Notes: generated by a model not told the origin, from the sequence alone. 64,000 nucleotides of DNA from Paradesertivirga superstes (GCF_037622515.1 NZ_JBBJCN010000009.1:57224-121223), one strand, 5' to 3'; counted from the first letter of the stretch, positions 51,825 through 61,557 are shown. Made by a program: numbers and translations.

Positions 51825-53213
51825 TTACAAATGTATCACTTCTCCGTATGCATCAGCGGCAGCTTCCATAATAGCTTCGCTCATGGTTGGGTGAGGGTGT
51901 ACTGTTTTTACGATATCCATACCGGTTGTTTCAAGTTTCCGTGCAACAACGATTTCGGCGATCATTTCTGTCACATTTGCCCCGATTAGGTGAGCTCCAA
52001 GAAACTCGCCGTATTTGGCGTCGAAAATAACTTTTACAAATCCGTCTTTAGTTCCGGCTGCGCTTGCTTTTCCTGAAGCTGAGAATGGGAACTTACCCAC
52101 TTTTACTTCGTAGCCCGCTTCTTTAGCAGCTTTTTCAGTGTAACCAACAGAAGCTATTTCCGGAGAGCAGTAGGTACATCCCGGAATATTATTATAATTT
52201 AAAGGCTCGGGATGATGTCCGGCGATTTTTTCTACACAAATAATTCCTTCAGCAGATGCAACGTGAGCCAGGGCCTGACCGCCTACAATATCACCGATAG
52301 CATAAACGCCTTCAATATTGGTTTTATAAAATCCGTCAACAAGCACACGACCGCGATCGGTTTTTACACCAACTTCTTCCAGTCCTAAATTTTCAGTGTT
52401 TGGGGTGATACCCACAGCAGAAAGAACAATTTCAGCTTCCAGTGTTTCAACGCCTGTTGCAGTTTTAACCTTTGCTTTACATCCGTTTCCTGAAGTGTCT
52501 ACAGATTCAACGTTCGCGCTGGTTAGAATTGTTATCCCGGCTTTTTTCAGGCTGCGTTCAAGCTGTTTTGAAATTTCTTCATCTTCAACCGGAACAATAC
52601 GATCCATGAATTCTACTACTGTAACTTTAGTGCCAAGGGCACTATAAAAGTACGCAAACTCAATACCTATAGCTCCAGAACCAACAACGATCAGACTTTT
52701 AGGCTGTTCTGGCAAATTCATTGCCTGGCGGTAACCTATTATTTTTTTACCATCCTGTTTCAGATTTGGTAATTCTCTTGAACGGGCTCCTGTTGCAAGA
52801 ATAGTGTGTTTAGCGCTATATTCCTTAGATGACCCATCGGCTGCTTTGATATCAATTTTACCGCCTTTTTTAATTTTGGCAGTACCCATGATTACATCGA
52901 TTTTGTTTTTCTTCATCAAAAACTGGATGCCTTTACTCATCCCGTCTGCAACACCTCTGCTGCGTTTGATTACAGCACCAAAATCAGCTTCTCCGCCCTG
53001 AACTTTAATTCCATAGTCGGCTGCATGATTGATATATTCAAATACCTGAGCACTTTTTAACAAAGCTTTTGTAGGAATACATCCCCAGTTAAGGCAGATA
53101 CCACCAAGAGATTCGCGTTCTACGATGGCTGTCTTCAATCCAAGCTGAGAAGCTCTGATTGCTGCAACATACCCTCCAGGACCGCTTCCAATAACGATTA
53201 AGTCGTAATTCAT
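51825..53213 (-). CDS. lpdA: Dihydrolipoyl dehydrogenase
   Basis: FAD-dependent E3 component of pyruvate and 2-oxoglutarate dehydrogenase complexes and the glycine cleavage system, 462 residues. The FAD loop is VIGSGPGGYVAAI, the redox disulfide is Cys40/Cys45 (GGICLNWGCIPTK), the NAD loop VVGSGAIGIEFA, then a second FAD motif GVYAIGDIVGG, and the catalytic His-Glu in HPHPTMSEAIMEAA near the end. All key residues are present. It is monocistronic, ended by a strong terminator. Confidence 0.97.
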   Translation of the reverse strand: MNYDLIVIGSGPGGYVAAIRASQLGLKTAIVERESLGGICLNWGCIPTKALLKSAQVFEYINHAADYGIKVQGGEADFGAVIKRSRGVADGMSKGIQFLMKKNKIDVIMGTAKIKKGGKIDIKAADGSSKEYSAKHTILATGARSRELPNLKQDGKKIIGYRQAMNLPEQPKSLIVVGSGAIGIEFAYFYSALGTKVTVVEFMDRIVPVEDEEISKQLERSLKKAGITILTSANVESVDTSGNGCKAKVKTATGVETLEAEIVLSAVGITPNTENLGLEEVGVKTDRGRVLVDGFYKTNIEGVYAIGDIVGGQALAHVASAEGIICVEKIAGHHPEPLNYNNIPGCTYCSPEIASVGYTEKAAKEAGYEVKVGKFPFSASGKASAAGTKDGFVKVIFDAKYGEFLGAHLIGANVTEMIAEIVVARKLETTGMDIVKTVHPHPTMSEAIMEAAADAYGEVIHL

Positions 53214-53348
53214 GAGAATTCTAATTATATTTATTTTGACCGGGCCAAATCTACAAATTGTGTAGCTTTTTCGGGTATAAATTCTATTGTATCGTACATT
53301 TTAGATAATAAAACTCCCTATAGCATTCCAATTTGTTATCTGGCTTAT

Positions 53349-54527
53349 TTAATGATAGATAAAAGTTCCAAATTCCGATTTCACAGTGACCTGTTTCGTC
53401 TCCGCTTTTTCAACTCTTCCAACTATCTGCGCATCGATATTAAAACTTTCCGACAAATTGATAATGTCCCGGGCGATTTCTTCAGAAACATATATTTCCA
53501 TTCGATGGCCCATGTTAAATACTTTGTACATTTCTTCCCAGCTCGTCCCGGATTGTTCCTGGATTAGCTTGAAAAGAGGAGGGATAGGGAACAGGTTGTC
53601 TTTTATAATATGTAAATTTTCTATAAAGTGCAGAACTTTGGTTTGAGCGCCTCCACTGCAATGTACCATCCCGTTAATCTGAGAGCGATACTTATCGAGA
53701 ATGCTTTTAATTATAGGGGCATACGTTCGGGTTGGAGAGAGAACCAATTTACCTGCTGTAACATTTTCATCACCGCCCACGTCAATCAGATCAGTTAATT
53801 TCTTATTTCCTGCAAATACCAGTTCATAAGGTACTGCCGGATCATAACTTTCAGGATATTTTTCCGCTATATATTTATGAAACACATCGTGACGGGCAGA
53901 TGTAAGCCCGTTAGAACCCATGCCTCCGTTATACTCTTGCTCATAGGATGTTTGTCCGTAAGAGCTTAAGCCCACAATAACATCGCCCGCCTTTATCCTG
54001 TCGTTAGAAATCACTTCATCGCGTTTCATCCGGCAGGTAACTGTAGAATCAACAATTATTGTTCTTACCAAATCACCCACGTCGGCGGTTTCACCGCCTG
54101 TGGAGTAAATGCCAATTCCAAGTTCGCGTAGCTCCGAAAGTATTTCTTCTGTGCCATTGATGATTTCGGCAATAACTTCGCCGGGAATCAGGTTTTTATT
54201 TCGTCCGATGGTGGATGAAAGTAAAATATTATCCGTAGCACCAACACATAAAAGGTCATCCAGATTCATGATAATTGCATCCTGTGCAATACCTTTCCAA
54301 ACCGATTTATCCCCTGTTTCTTTCCAGTAGATATATGCCAGTGATGATTTTGTGCCGGCCCCGTCAGCATGCATAATATTGCACCATTGAGGATCGCCTC
54401 CCAAAATATCCGGAATTATTTTACAAAATGCTTTTGGAAATAAGCCTTTATCAATATTCTTTATAGCGTTATGAACATCCTCTTTTCCGGCCGATACACC
54501 GCGCTGATTGTATTTAAGATCTGACAT
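53349..54527 (-). CDS. purM: Phosphoribosylformylglycinamidine cyclo-ligase (AIR synthetase)
   Basis: Purine biosynthesis enzyme that closes the imidazole ring of AIR using ATP, 392 residues from the ATG at 54527. It has YNQRGVSAGKEDVHNA, the metal-binding DGAGTKSSLAY, the DLLCVGATDNILL segment, the STGGETADVGDLVR loop and VHCSGGAQTKV, typical of the Bacteroidota long form. A TTG three codons upstream (54536) overlaps the promoter box, so the ATG is the better start. The -7 box TACTTTTG ends 6 nt before the ATG, parallel to guaA; both are purine genes. Confidence 0.93.
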   Translation of the reverse strand: MSDLKYNQRGVSAGKEDVHNAIKNIDKGLFPKAFCKIIPDILGGDPQWCNIMHADGAGTKSSLAYIYWKETGDKSVWKGIAQDAIIMNLDDLLCVGATDNILLSSTIGRNKNLIPGEVIAEIINGTEEILSELRELGIGIYSTGGETADVGDLVRTIIVDSTVTCRMKRDEVISNDRIKAGDVIVGLSSYGQTSYEQEYNGGMGSNGLTSARHDVFHKYIAEKYPESYDPAVPYELVFAGNKKLTDLIDVGGDENVTAGKLVLSPTRTYAPIIKSILDKYRSQINGMVHCSGGAQTKVLHFIENLHIIKDNLFPIPPLFKLIQEQSGTSWEEMYKVFNMGHRMEIYVSEEIARDIINLSESFNIDAQIVGRVEKAETKQVTVKSEFGTFIYH

Positions 54528-54533
54528 TAAGGG

Positions 54534-54541
54534 CAAAAGTA
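54534..54541 (-). promoter_or_regulatory. Bacteroidota -7 box of purM
   Basis: Reading leftward, TACTTTTG matches TAnnTTTG and is followed by CCCTTA and the ATG. About 19 nt further out the sequence is TCTG, a 3-of-4 match to the -33 TTTG. Confidence 0.65.
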
Positions 54542-54635
54542 AGAGTTAGATGTGAGATATCAGAGGAGATGTAAGATTTTAGATGTTAGACATAAAGTAA
54601 GGGAGGATTTGCGAAAGATACAAACACATCCCTAA

Positions 54636-54651
54636 CCCCTCTCGAGAGGGG
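54636..54651. repeat. Perfect 16-bp palindrome (REP-like)
   Basis: CCCCTCTCGAGAGGGG, followed 100 bp later by a partly similar TTCCCCTCTTGCGAAAGGATGT. It resembles the palindrome after guaA (15494-15515), which is also followed by a GAAAGGGTGT stretch about 60 bp on, so both may belong to one interspersed element family. Confidence 0.55.
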
Positions 54652-54843
54652 AATTATAGTGCTTTAGGCTGGCGTGAAATTTTGCAGTAAGATTAATGGA
54701 TTATTAGATAAAAGAGCAAAAAAATAACAAATCAGTAAATCGAGATTCCCCTCTTGCGAAAGGATGTAGAAATCATTAATAATTCACCAGGTTTAATGAG
54801 GTGTGTTGTTACTCATTTATTTTAAGAGAGCCCCTTAAACGAC

Positions 54844-54870
54844 AAAAGTTCCGCATAATGCGGAACTTTT
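54844..54870 (-). terminator. Intrinsic terminator of the GSIII gene
   Basis: AAAAGTTCCGCAT pairs perfectly with ATGCGGAACTTTT (13-bp arms, 1-nt centre), 31 bp after the stop codon. The arms supply the T-tract. Confidence 0.9.
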
Positions 54871-54901
54871 CCAAGCCTAATGTCTAAATCTCGACTCCAT
54901 T

Positions 54902-57073
54902 TTACTTAATAAACAATAGCTCTCTAAATTTTGGCAGAGGCCATTTATTATCAGCGACAACCTGTTCAAGTTTATCCACATGGTAGCGGATCTGCTCAAA
55001 ATGTGATTTAACCTTTTCATCATAGGCAATCGCTTTTTCCCTGTTATCTTCAATAATATTAGCTTTTTTACGCTCTTCAACCATCGATCTTACATCAGTA
55101 TTTATGCTGTTGACGTGTTCTGAAATTTTGGTAATAAATTCCAGCTGTGCTGCATAAGTTTCTTTGCCTAAGCCGATCTCTTTTAAGCCTTTAACATTTT
55201 CAATTAAGTCTGTTTGATACGAAATAGCTGCAGGAATGATTACGTTATTAACCATTTCGCCCATTACGCGGGCTTCGATCTGAAGTTTTTTGTAATAATT
55301 TTCTAAAAGAATGTCGTGACGGGCATGCGCTTCGCGCTTGCTGTACACGGCCATTTCTTCGAAAAGTTTTTGAGTTTTATCAGATAATAGTGCATCAAGT
55401 GCTCTGGGAGTAGTTTTAATATTGGATAACCCTCTTCCTTCAGCTTCTTTTGCCCATTCTTCGCTGTAACCATTTCCTTCAAAACGAATTGCTTTGGATT
55501 CTTTGATATAGCGCTTAATTACCGTCATCAGGGCCACATCCTTTTTCTCGCCCTTTTTCAGAAGTTTATCGACTTCAAATTTGAACTTGTTTAACTGATC
55601 GGCGACAATAGTATTTAAAACAGTCATTGGATCGGCAGAGTTGGCAGATGAACCAACGGCACGTAATTCAAATTTATTACCAGTAAAGGCAAAAGGTGAG
55701 GTACGGTTACGATCTGTATTATCTAATAAAATCTGAGGTACTTTAGGGATATTGGTCCATAAAGCATTCTCCTGCTTCATTTTCGAAGTAACCCGGGAAG
55801 ATTCTATTTCATCCAGTACATTACTTAACTGGCTTCCAAGGAAAATTGAGATAATTGCCGGAGGAGCTTCATTGGCGCCTAAGCGATGGTCGTTATTAAC
55901 CGATGCGATAGATGCTCTTAATAAATCTGAATGCTCATATACTGCCCTGATGGTATTCACGAAGAAAGTAAGGAACATCAGGTTGTTTTTTGGCGTTTTA
56001 CCCGGAGAAAGCAAGTTCTTACCTGTATTCGTAATTAACGACCAGTTATTATGCTTTCCTGAGCCATTTATTCCGGCGAAAGGTTTCTCGTGTAATAACA
56101 CTTTAAAGTTATGACGACGGGCCACTTTATCCATGATATCCATTAACAATTGATTGTGGTCAATAGCTAAGTTAATCTCTTCATAGAGGGGAGCACACTC
56201 AAATTGTGATGGGGCAACTTCGTTATGTCGCGTTTTTAAAGGTATCCCCAATTTGATCGACTCAACTTCCAGTTCCTGCATAAAGGCCAGAACACGCCCG
56301 GGGATGGAACCGAAATAATGGTCTTCCAGCTGCTGGTTCTTAGCAGACATATGCCCGAATAAAGTTCTGCCGGTTAAATATAAATCGGGGCGGGCATTGA
56401 ATAAAGAAAGGTCTACAAGGAAATACTCCTGTTCAATACCTAAAGAGGCATTTACTTTTTCGACTGCTTTGTCAAAATATTGAGCTACACCTACTGCAGC
56501 TTTATCTAAAGCTAATAATGCTTTTAATAAAGGCGCTTTATAGTCGAGGGCTTCGCCAGTATAGGCGATAAAAACAGTTGGAATACAAAGAGTGCTGCCA
56601 ATAATAAAGGCAGGGGAAGATGGGTCCCAAGCGGTGTAACCACGAGCTTCAAAGGTGCTTCGGATTCCACCGTTAGGAAAGCTTGAAGCATCAGGCTCTT
56701 GCTGTGCTAGTGCATCGCCGGAAAATTTCTCCATAGCATTGCCATCGCCATTTGGCTCAAAAAATGAATCATGTTTTTCTGCAGTTGAACCTGTTAAGGG
56801 CTGAAACCAGTGTGTGTAATGAGTAGCACCCAAACCAATTGCCCATGATTTCATAGCAGCAGCTACCTGTTCGGCAATATCCCTTTCAATAGAAGCTCCA
56901 TGAACTATAGAATCGTTTACACTCTCCATAGCTTCTTCGGAAAGAAACTCCTTCATTTTTTTCTTATCAAAAACATTGCAGGCATATATTTCTGAAAGCC
57001 TGGGTGGAAGCTTTACTTCCGGTATATTCCTGGTTAATACGGCATTTAGTGCTTGAAATCTAAGACTCGGCAT
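54902..57073 (-). CDS. glnN: Glutamine synthetase, type III (GSIII)
   Basis: ATP-dependent glutamine synthetase of the large type III group, 723 residues, the usual size. Typical parts are SLRFQALNAVLTRN at the front, THYTHWFQPLTGSTAEKHDSF, GIEQEYFLVD (metal-binding Glu), TRHNEVAPSQFECAPLYEE, HEKPFAGINGSGKHNNWS (active-site loop) and NDHRLGANEAPPAI. It is probably the main ammonia-assimilating enzyme in this organism, as GSIII is in many Bacteroidota. The terminator shows it is monocistronic. GSII and GSI-like genes lie at 29381 and 30995. Confidence 0.96.
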   Translation of the reverse strand: MPSLRFQALNAVLTRNIPEVKLPPRLSEIYACNVFDKKKMKEFLSEEAMESVNDSIVHGASIERDIAEQVAAAMKSWAIGLGATHYTHWFQPLTGSTAEKHDSFFEPNGDGNAMEKFSGDALAQQEPDASSFPNGGIRSTFEARGYTAWDPSSPAFIIGSTLCIPTVFIAYTGEALDYKAPLLKALLALDKAAVGVAQYFDKAVEKVNASLGIEQEYFLVDLSLFNARPDLYLTGRTLFGHMSAKNQQLEDHYFGSIPGRVLAFMQELEVESIKLGIPLKTRHNEVAPSQFECAPLYEEINLAIDHNQLLMDIMDKVARRHNFKVLLHEKPFAGINGSGKHNNWSLITNTGKNLLSPGKTPKNNLMFLTFFVNTIRAVYEHSDLLRASIASVNNDHRLGANEAPPAIISIFLGSQLSNVLDEIESSRVTSKMKQENALWTNIPKVPQILLDNTDRNRTSPFAFTGNKFELRAVGSSANSADPMTVLNTIVADQLNKFKFEVDKLLKKGEKKDVALMTVIKRYIKESKAIRFEGNGYSEEWAKEAEGRGLSNIKTTPRALDALLSDKTQKLFEEMAVYSKREAHARHDILLENYYKKLQIEARVMGEMVNNVIIPAAISYQTDLIENVKGLKEIGLGKETYAAQLEFITKISEHVNSINTDVRSMVEERKKANIIEDNREKAIAYDEKVKSHFEQIRYHVDKLEQVVADNKWPLPKFRELLFIK

Positions 57074-57259
57074 GATTTGTACTCGTGTTTTTAAATAATT
57101 TATAAACTATGGAATTGAGGTTCAAAGATTTGCAATTTATAGCATACCACCAATTAATGTTTAAAAAAAAATAATGAATGGTCATAATATTTTCTTTAAC
57201 TGAAATAATTTTTATGGAAAATGTTTAAACACCTCATCAATAAATAAAAAATCAGCTAT

Positions 57260-57754
57260 ATGTTTAACACTAAATCAATGATCTATCAAACCGAATGGCT
57301 CGATTTGGTATTTGCCAACAGAAATAAATCGTATGGGGCTTATGAACTGCGGTTAAATTATAACAGGCGGTTAGGACGGGCACTTTTGCTTTCATCTTTA
57401 CCTATATTGATGCTGTTTTTATATCCCTTAATAGAAAAGCGGGTCCTTACTGATGCAGCTCAACCTGTTCCCTACCATACTAATGATGAAATTATTGATG
57501 TGTCTCTGCCTCCGCTTGAACAAAGGAAGGAGAAAAATGCTCCTGCGGCTGCCGCTCCTGAATTATCACCACTTAAAATAAAGTCCACCCGTTTTGTGAA
57601 ACCAGTCGTTGTTAACACTCAGGTAAACGAAAACCCACCTACTTTAGCGGAGTTGCAAAATTCGGCTATTGCTACCCAAAGTTCAGACTGGATTAAAAGT
57701 TCATCGGATATAAATGTGGCAGAAAGCGGCGACATGACAGGGGTGAACTTATGA
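57260..57754 (+). CDS. TonB-like protein lacking the C-terminal TonB domain
   Basis: A 164-residue protein with the usual Bacteroidota TonB beginning: EWLDLVFANRNKSYGAYELRLNYNRRLGRAL, one membrane helix (residues 45-65, LLLSSLPILMLFLYPL), and a Pro/Ala/Lys-rich periplasmic linker (SLPPLEQRKEKNAPAAAAPELSPLKIKSTRF). The expected C-terminal TonB domain, which contacts outer-membrane receptors, is missing: the frame ends GDMTGVNL and nothing in the next 200 bp restores it in any frame. It could be a truncated relic, or a short protein that works with ExbB/ExbD in another role. It lies 210 bp before the metalloprotease gene. Confidence 0.75.
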   Translation: MFNTKSMIYQTEWLDLVFANRNKSYGAYELRLNYNRRLGRALLLSSLPILMLFLYPLIEKRVLTDAAQPVPYHTNDEIIDVSLPPLEQRKEKNAPAAAAPELSPLKIKSTRFVKPVVVNTQVNENPPTLAELQNSAIATQSSDWIKSSSDINVAESGDMTGVNL

Positions 57755-57836
57755 TTTTACGTCATTCAGATCTTAAATAAATTCATAAAAGATCCATTTT
57801 GAACTTGTTCCCAATTACTAAAGAAAATCGTCTTGC

Positions 57837-57895
57837 AATCTGGAGAGGTCCTGAAGTCTTACAGGGCTAAACTTCGTTCACGCTACTCTCCGATT
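57837..57895. repeat. Structured intergenic segment with nested inverted repeats
   Basis: Outer arms AATCTGGAGAG and CTCTCCGATT (one bulge) enclose an inner stem GTCCTG/CAGGGC (one wobble pair) and a further short AT stretch. It resembles a folded RNA or a palindromic element; no known RNA family is recognised. It lies between the TonB-like and protease genes. Confidence 0.45.
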
Positions 57896-57963
57896 TTAAA
57901 TCTGCATAATCAATACCGGAGGTTTTTATTATATTAACAAATAATCTGAGCCTATAGATATTT

Positions 57964-60489
57964 ATGAAAAGACGTATTTATTACCTTTTATGTTTCTTAC
58001 TTGCAGCAGAGGTAAGTTTTGCACAAGATTCACCTGCACCTGCCGATTCTACAAAAAAAGTTGCCGGAACAGCAGGCTTGCAGGGCAATGCAACACCGAA
58101 AAATCAGCCAAAGCCCTATAAGCAGGTAATCACCGGAAAAGCGATCACCAGGTCAGGTTTGTTTAAGGTCCATAAAGTGGAAGATAAATATTACTTCGAA
58201 TTAGGAGATTCTGTATTAGGAAGAGAAATATTGGTTTTAAACCGTATTTCAAAAGCCGGAGCCGAGGTTCGGGCGGCAGCAGGGTATGCCGGGGATCAGA
58301 TCGGGAGTTCGGTAATTCAATTCGAAAAAGGACCGAATAACCGCATGTTCCTGAGGCGAATTTCATACAATACGTATAGTCCGGATAGTACAAAATCAAT
58401 GTATCAGGCGGTGCAGCGTTCGAATGTTCAGGCTATTGCGGCTGCCTTTAATATTTCGGCTTATGCGCCAAATGGTAAGGGAAGTGTTATTGATGTAACG
58501 GATTATATTAATGGAGAAAATGAAATTTTTTCATTCAGTTCTCCGGCCGGGAAAACCCGAATCAGGCTTGGAAACTTTATAGCAGACAGGAGTTACATAA
58601 ACAACATCAGAAGTTTTCCGCTTAACGTTGAGGTTACCACAGTTAAAACATATGCTTTATCCCCGGTGAGCCTAAGTACAGGCCCCGCTGCCGGAGGGAG
58701 CGCAAACCTGAATGGCTCTTCTACAATAGAGATTAATAGTTCTATGGTAGTTCTTCCCGAAAAGGTCATGCAATCCCGTTATTTCGATCCCAGGATAGGA
58801 TACTTTACTGTAGGATATACAGACTTCGATGCTAACCCGCAAGGGATAAAACAAATCGAGATGATTAAGCGCTGGAGGTTGGAGCCAAAACCGGAGGATA
58901 TGGCCCGGTACCGTAGAGGTGAACTGGTTGAACCCCGAAAACCGATAGTGTTTTATATTGATCCGGCTACTCCTAAAAAATGGGTGCCTTATCTTATTGC
59001 CGGAATAAACGACTGGAAAAAGGCTTTTGAAAAAGCCGGCTTTAAAAATGCCATTATGGGTAAAATGGCACCAACGGCACAACAGGATTCAACCTGGAGC
59101 CTGGATGATGCGCGGCACTCGGCCATTGTTTATAAACCCTCAGAAATTGCCAATGCCAGTGGTCCCAGTACATCCGATCCAAGAAGCGGAGAAATTTTAG
59201 AGAGTCATATCAACTGGTATCATAATGTAATGAAACTGGTTCGCGACTGGTATATGATACAAACAGCAGCGGTTGATCCGCGCGCCAGGAAAATGGAATT
59301 TAGTGACGAGTTAATGGGCGATTTGATTCGTTTCGTTTCCTCTCATGAAGTTGGGCATACCCTGGGCCTTCGCCATAACTACGGATCCAGCTCTACTGTT
59401 CCGGTAGATAATCTACGTAATAAAAAATGGGTGGAAGAAAATGGCCATACTCCATCAATTATGGATTATGCACGTTTCAACTATGTGGCACAACCGGAGG
59501 ATAATATCTCCAGTAAAGGACTTTATCCCCGCATAGGAGAATATGACTTATGGGCCATTGAATGGGGTTATCGCTTACTTCCTTATTACAAAAACGCCAA
59601 GGATGAAGTACCGGCCCTTAATAAACTTACAATAGAGAAAGCAAAAAACCGGCGTTTATGGTTTGGAACAGAAATCAATCCTGACGATCCGCACTCTCAA
59701 AGTGAGGATCTGGGCGATAATGCCATGAAGGCAAGTGAGTATGGCATAAGAAATCTTAAGCGCATCGTGGTTAAACTTCCCGAATGGACAAAAACACCGC
59801 ATGAGAATTACGATGATCTTGAGAATATGTATAATCAGTTAACAGCACAGTTTAACCGTTATATGGGACACGTCGCTAAAAATATAGGGGGCGTTTATGA
59901 GAATCCCAAAAGGGTTGAACAAACCGGAGTGGTTTATGAACGTACCCCGGCGGCAATTCAAAAAGAGGCAATGGCTTTTTTAGATAAAGAATTATTTATT
60001 ACACCAAAATGGTTGCTTCAAAATGAAATACTTGATAATATCGGTTCAAATTCATTGCTGGTTATTTCCCGCAGTCAGGAGTATACTTTAAATCGATTGC
60101 TTAGTTATTCGACCTTAAACAAACTAATAGCAGGAGAAGCCATGGATGGTGACAAGGCCTATAAGATTACGGACTTTTTTAAGGATATGGATAATTCCCT
60201 ACTTGATGAGATCAGAGCTAATAAATCCATTGATGTATATCGTCGGAACCTGCAAAAGATGTATGTGGATAAATTAATAGAACTGGTTAAACCTGCATCA
60301 GTCGCAGGCGTTTCGTCGACAAGCCGGTCCTTGATGCAATCAGATGTTGTATCGGTCGCTAAAGCGGAATTGCGCAACATCAATGCTATGATTAATTCGG
60401 CTCTTCCAAATCAGTCGGATTCGTTAAGCAATTACCATCTGCTGGATCTTAGTGACCGTATAAAAGAAGCATTGAATCCAAAAGGATAG
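57964..60489 (+). CDS. Zinc-dependent metalloprotease, DUF5117/DUF4953-type
   Basis: An 841-residue secreted protease: signal peptide to about residue 20 (VSFAQ), then DUF5118/DUF5117-like N-terminal beta region (about 45-280, VEDKYYFELGDSVLGREILVLNRIS), and a zincin domain of the DUF4953 group with HEVGHTLGLRHN (His461, Glu462, His465, His471) and the Met-turn SIMDYARFNYV. The C-terminal part is helical. Such enzymes are common in Bacteroidota and are thought to degrade host or environmental proteins. It lacks a type IX sorting domain, so it is probably periplasmic or surface-anchored by other means. Confidence 0.92.
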   Translation: MKRRIYYLLCFLLAAEVSFAQDSPAPADSTKKVAGTAGLQGNATPKNQPKPYKQVITGKAITRSGLFKVHKVEDKYYFELGDSVLGREILVLNRISKAGAEVRAAAGYAGDQIGSSVIQFEKGPNNRMFLRRISYNTYSPDSTKSMYQAVQRSNVQAIAAAFNISAYAPNGKGSVIDVTDYINGENEIFSFSSPAGKTRIRLGNFIADRSYINNIRSFPLNVEVTTVKTYALSPVSLSTGPAAGGSANLNGSSTIEINSSMVVLPEKVMQSRYFDPRIGYFTVGYTDFDANPQGIKQIEMIKRWRLEPKPEDMARYRRGELVEPRKPIVFYIDPATPKKWVPYLIAGINDWKKAFEKAGFKNAIMGKMAPTAQQDSTWSLDDARHSAIVYKPSEIANASGPSTSDPRSGEILESHINWYHNVMKLVRDWYMIQTAAVDPRARKMEFSDELMGDLIRFVSSHEVGHTLGLRHNYGSSSTVPVDNLRNKKWVEENGHTPSIMDYARFNYVAQPEDNISSKGLYPRIGEYDLWAIEWGYRLLPYYKNAKDEVPALNKLTIEKAKNRRLWFGTEINPDDPHSQSEDLGDNAMKASEYGIRNLKRIVVKLPEWTKTPHENYDDLENMYNQLTAQFNRYMGHVAKNIGGVYENPKRVEQTGVVYERTPAAIQKEAMAFLDKELFITPKWLLQNEILDNIGSNSLLVISRSQEYTLNRLLSYSTLNKLIAGEAMDGDKAYKITDFFKDMDNSLLDEIRANKSIDVYRRNLQKMYVDKLIELVKPASVAGVSSTSRSLMQSDVVSVAKAELRNINAMINSALPNQSDSLSNYHLLDLSDRIKEALNPKG

Positions 60490-60542
60490 ATGGACTTGTC
60501 AATTAAACCAAAGAAAAATTAAAGGTTAAGAGGCTGATGTTT

Positions 60543-61487
60543 TTAAAAATAACAGCGGGGAAAATTTCTTCCCTGCACGGGTAAACGAAATTTCAGGGAA
60601 ATTTCATGGGTTCCTTTTTGTACTCTTGATAGTTTTGTTGAAGTAAAATCGTAGGAATAGCCTACCGCGATATTAGGAGTGACATAAATTTGTGCCAAGG
60701 CATTAAAAGAATCTAGTGAACGGTATGAAGCCCCCAGCCAAATGGTTTCGGATAGGAGGAAATTCGCATTAAAATCCATTGACAGCGGAGAGCCATTTAC
60801 ATAATTAGCGATAAAATTAGGCTTAAACTTTATGTTCTCTCCCATATTCATTAAATATCCTGCCTGGAGAATGTAATGCGGCCGGTAGGTAGTTGTAGAA
60901 CGTATGTTCCCAATCGCTTCTATTGGTCTGTAATAAAAATGAGGAGATGAAATTCCAATATAATATTTCGGGGTAAAATACATTATACCTAAACCAAAAT
61001 TGGTCCTTAATTCACTTTCATTTACAAAGACAGGGTCAGTAGCAGATTGCGGGCTTGCTGCGTAGTTTTGGGAATAGTCTGCAGAGAAAGTGCTTAACCC
61101 CCCATTAAATCCCACAGCCAAATAAGTTTCGTCTCCCAGAGGTACACGTTGTGCTACAGTGAGATAAGCTCCTTTCTCTGTAATAACTTCACCAATTTGA
61201 TCACGTATAATTAAGGCGCCTATTGAAGTATTCGACTGCTTTAATGGAGAATGGATTGAAAAACTTTGAGTATTAGGTGCCCCCTCTAGTCCGACCCATT
61301 GCTGTCTGAAAAGCGATGTTATTGTAAATGCTTCATCCATAGCGGAATAAGCTGGATTTAGAGCTAATCCATTAAACATATACTGGGTATACATCGCTTT
61401 CTGTTGCGCATTAGCGGTGAAACCTGAAAGTATGACGACTATTAAAAAACCGAAGTTTTTTATAAGTAATAAGATTAAGTCATTCAT
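60543..61487 (-). CDS. PorP/SprF family type IX secretion membrane protein
   Basis: A 314-residue paralogue of the gene at 3589. It has a signal peptide (ending TANAQQ), the hallmark AMYTQYMFNGLALNPAYSAMDE, TSLFRQQWVGLEGAPNTQ, and the late SYDFTSTKLSRVQKGTHEISL. It lies 70 bp after the stop of a type B-sorted adhesin on the same strand, the usual adhesin-PorP operon order. It should help export or anchor that adhesin in the outer membrane. Confidence 0.94.
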   Translation of the reverse strand: MNDLILLLIKNFGFLIVVILSGFTANAQQKAMYTQYMFNGLALNPAYSAMDEAFTITSLFRQQWVGLEGAPNTQSFSIHSPLKQSNTSIGALIIRDQIGEVITEKGAYLTVAQRVPLGDETYLAVGFNGGLSTFSADYSQNYAASPQSATDPVFVNESELRTNFGLGIMYFTPKYYIGISSPHFYYRPIEAIGNIRSTTTYRPHYILQAGYLMNMGENIKFKPNFIANYVNGSPLSMDFNANFLLSETIWLGASYRSLDSFNALAQIYVTPNIAVGYSYDFTSTKLSRVQKGTHEISLKFRLPVQGRNFPRCYF

Positions 61488-61557
61488 GATTGAGAGACTA
61501 TCCGTTTAGAGCGTTGATTATTTCGATCTTTTACGTCTAATGTTCAATCAGGGTTTC

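Larger units (their letters stand above)
54528..54901. other. 374-bp gap between purM and the GSIII gene
   Basis: Contains the purM promoter, a degenerate run of AGATGTnAGA-like words (54545-54595), the CTCTC/GAGAG palindrome and the glutamine-synthetase terminator. No gene is seen. Confidence 0.5.
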
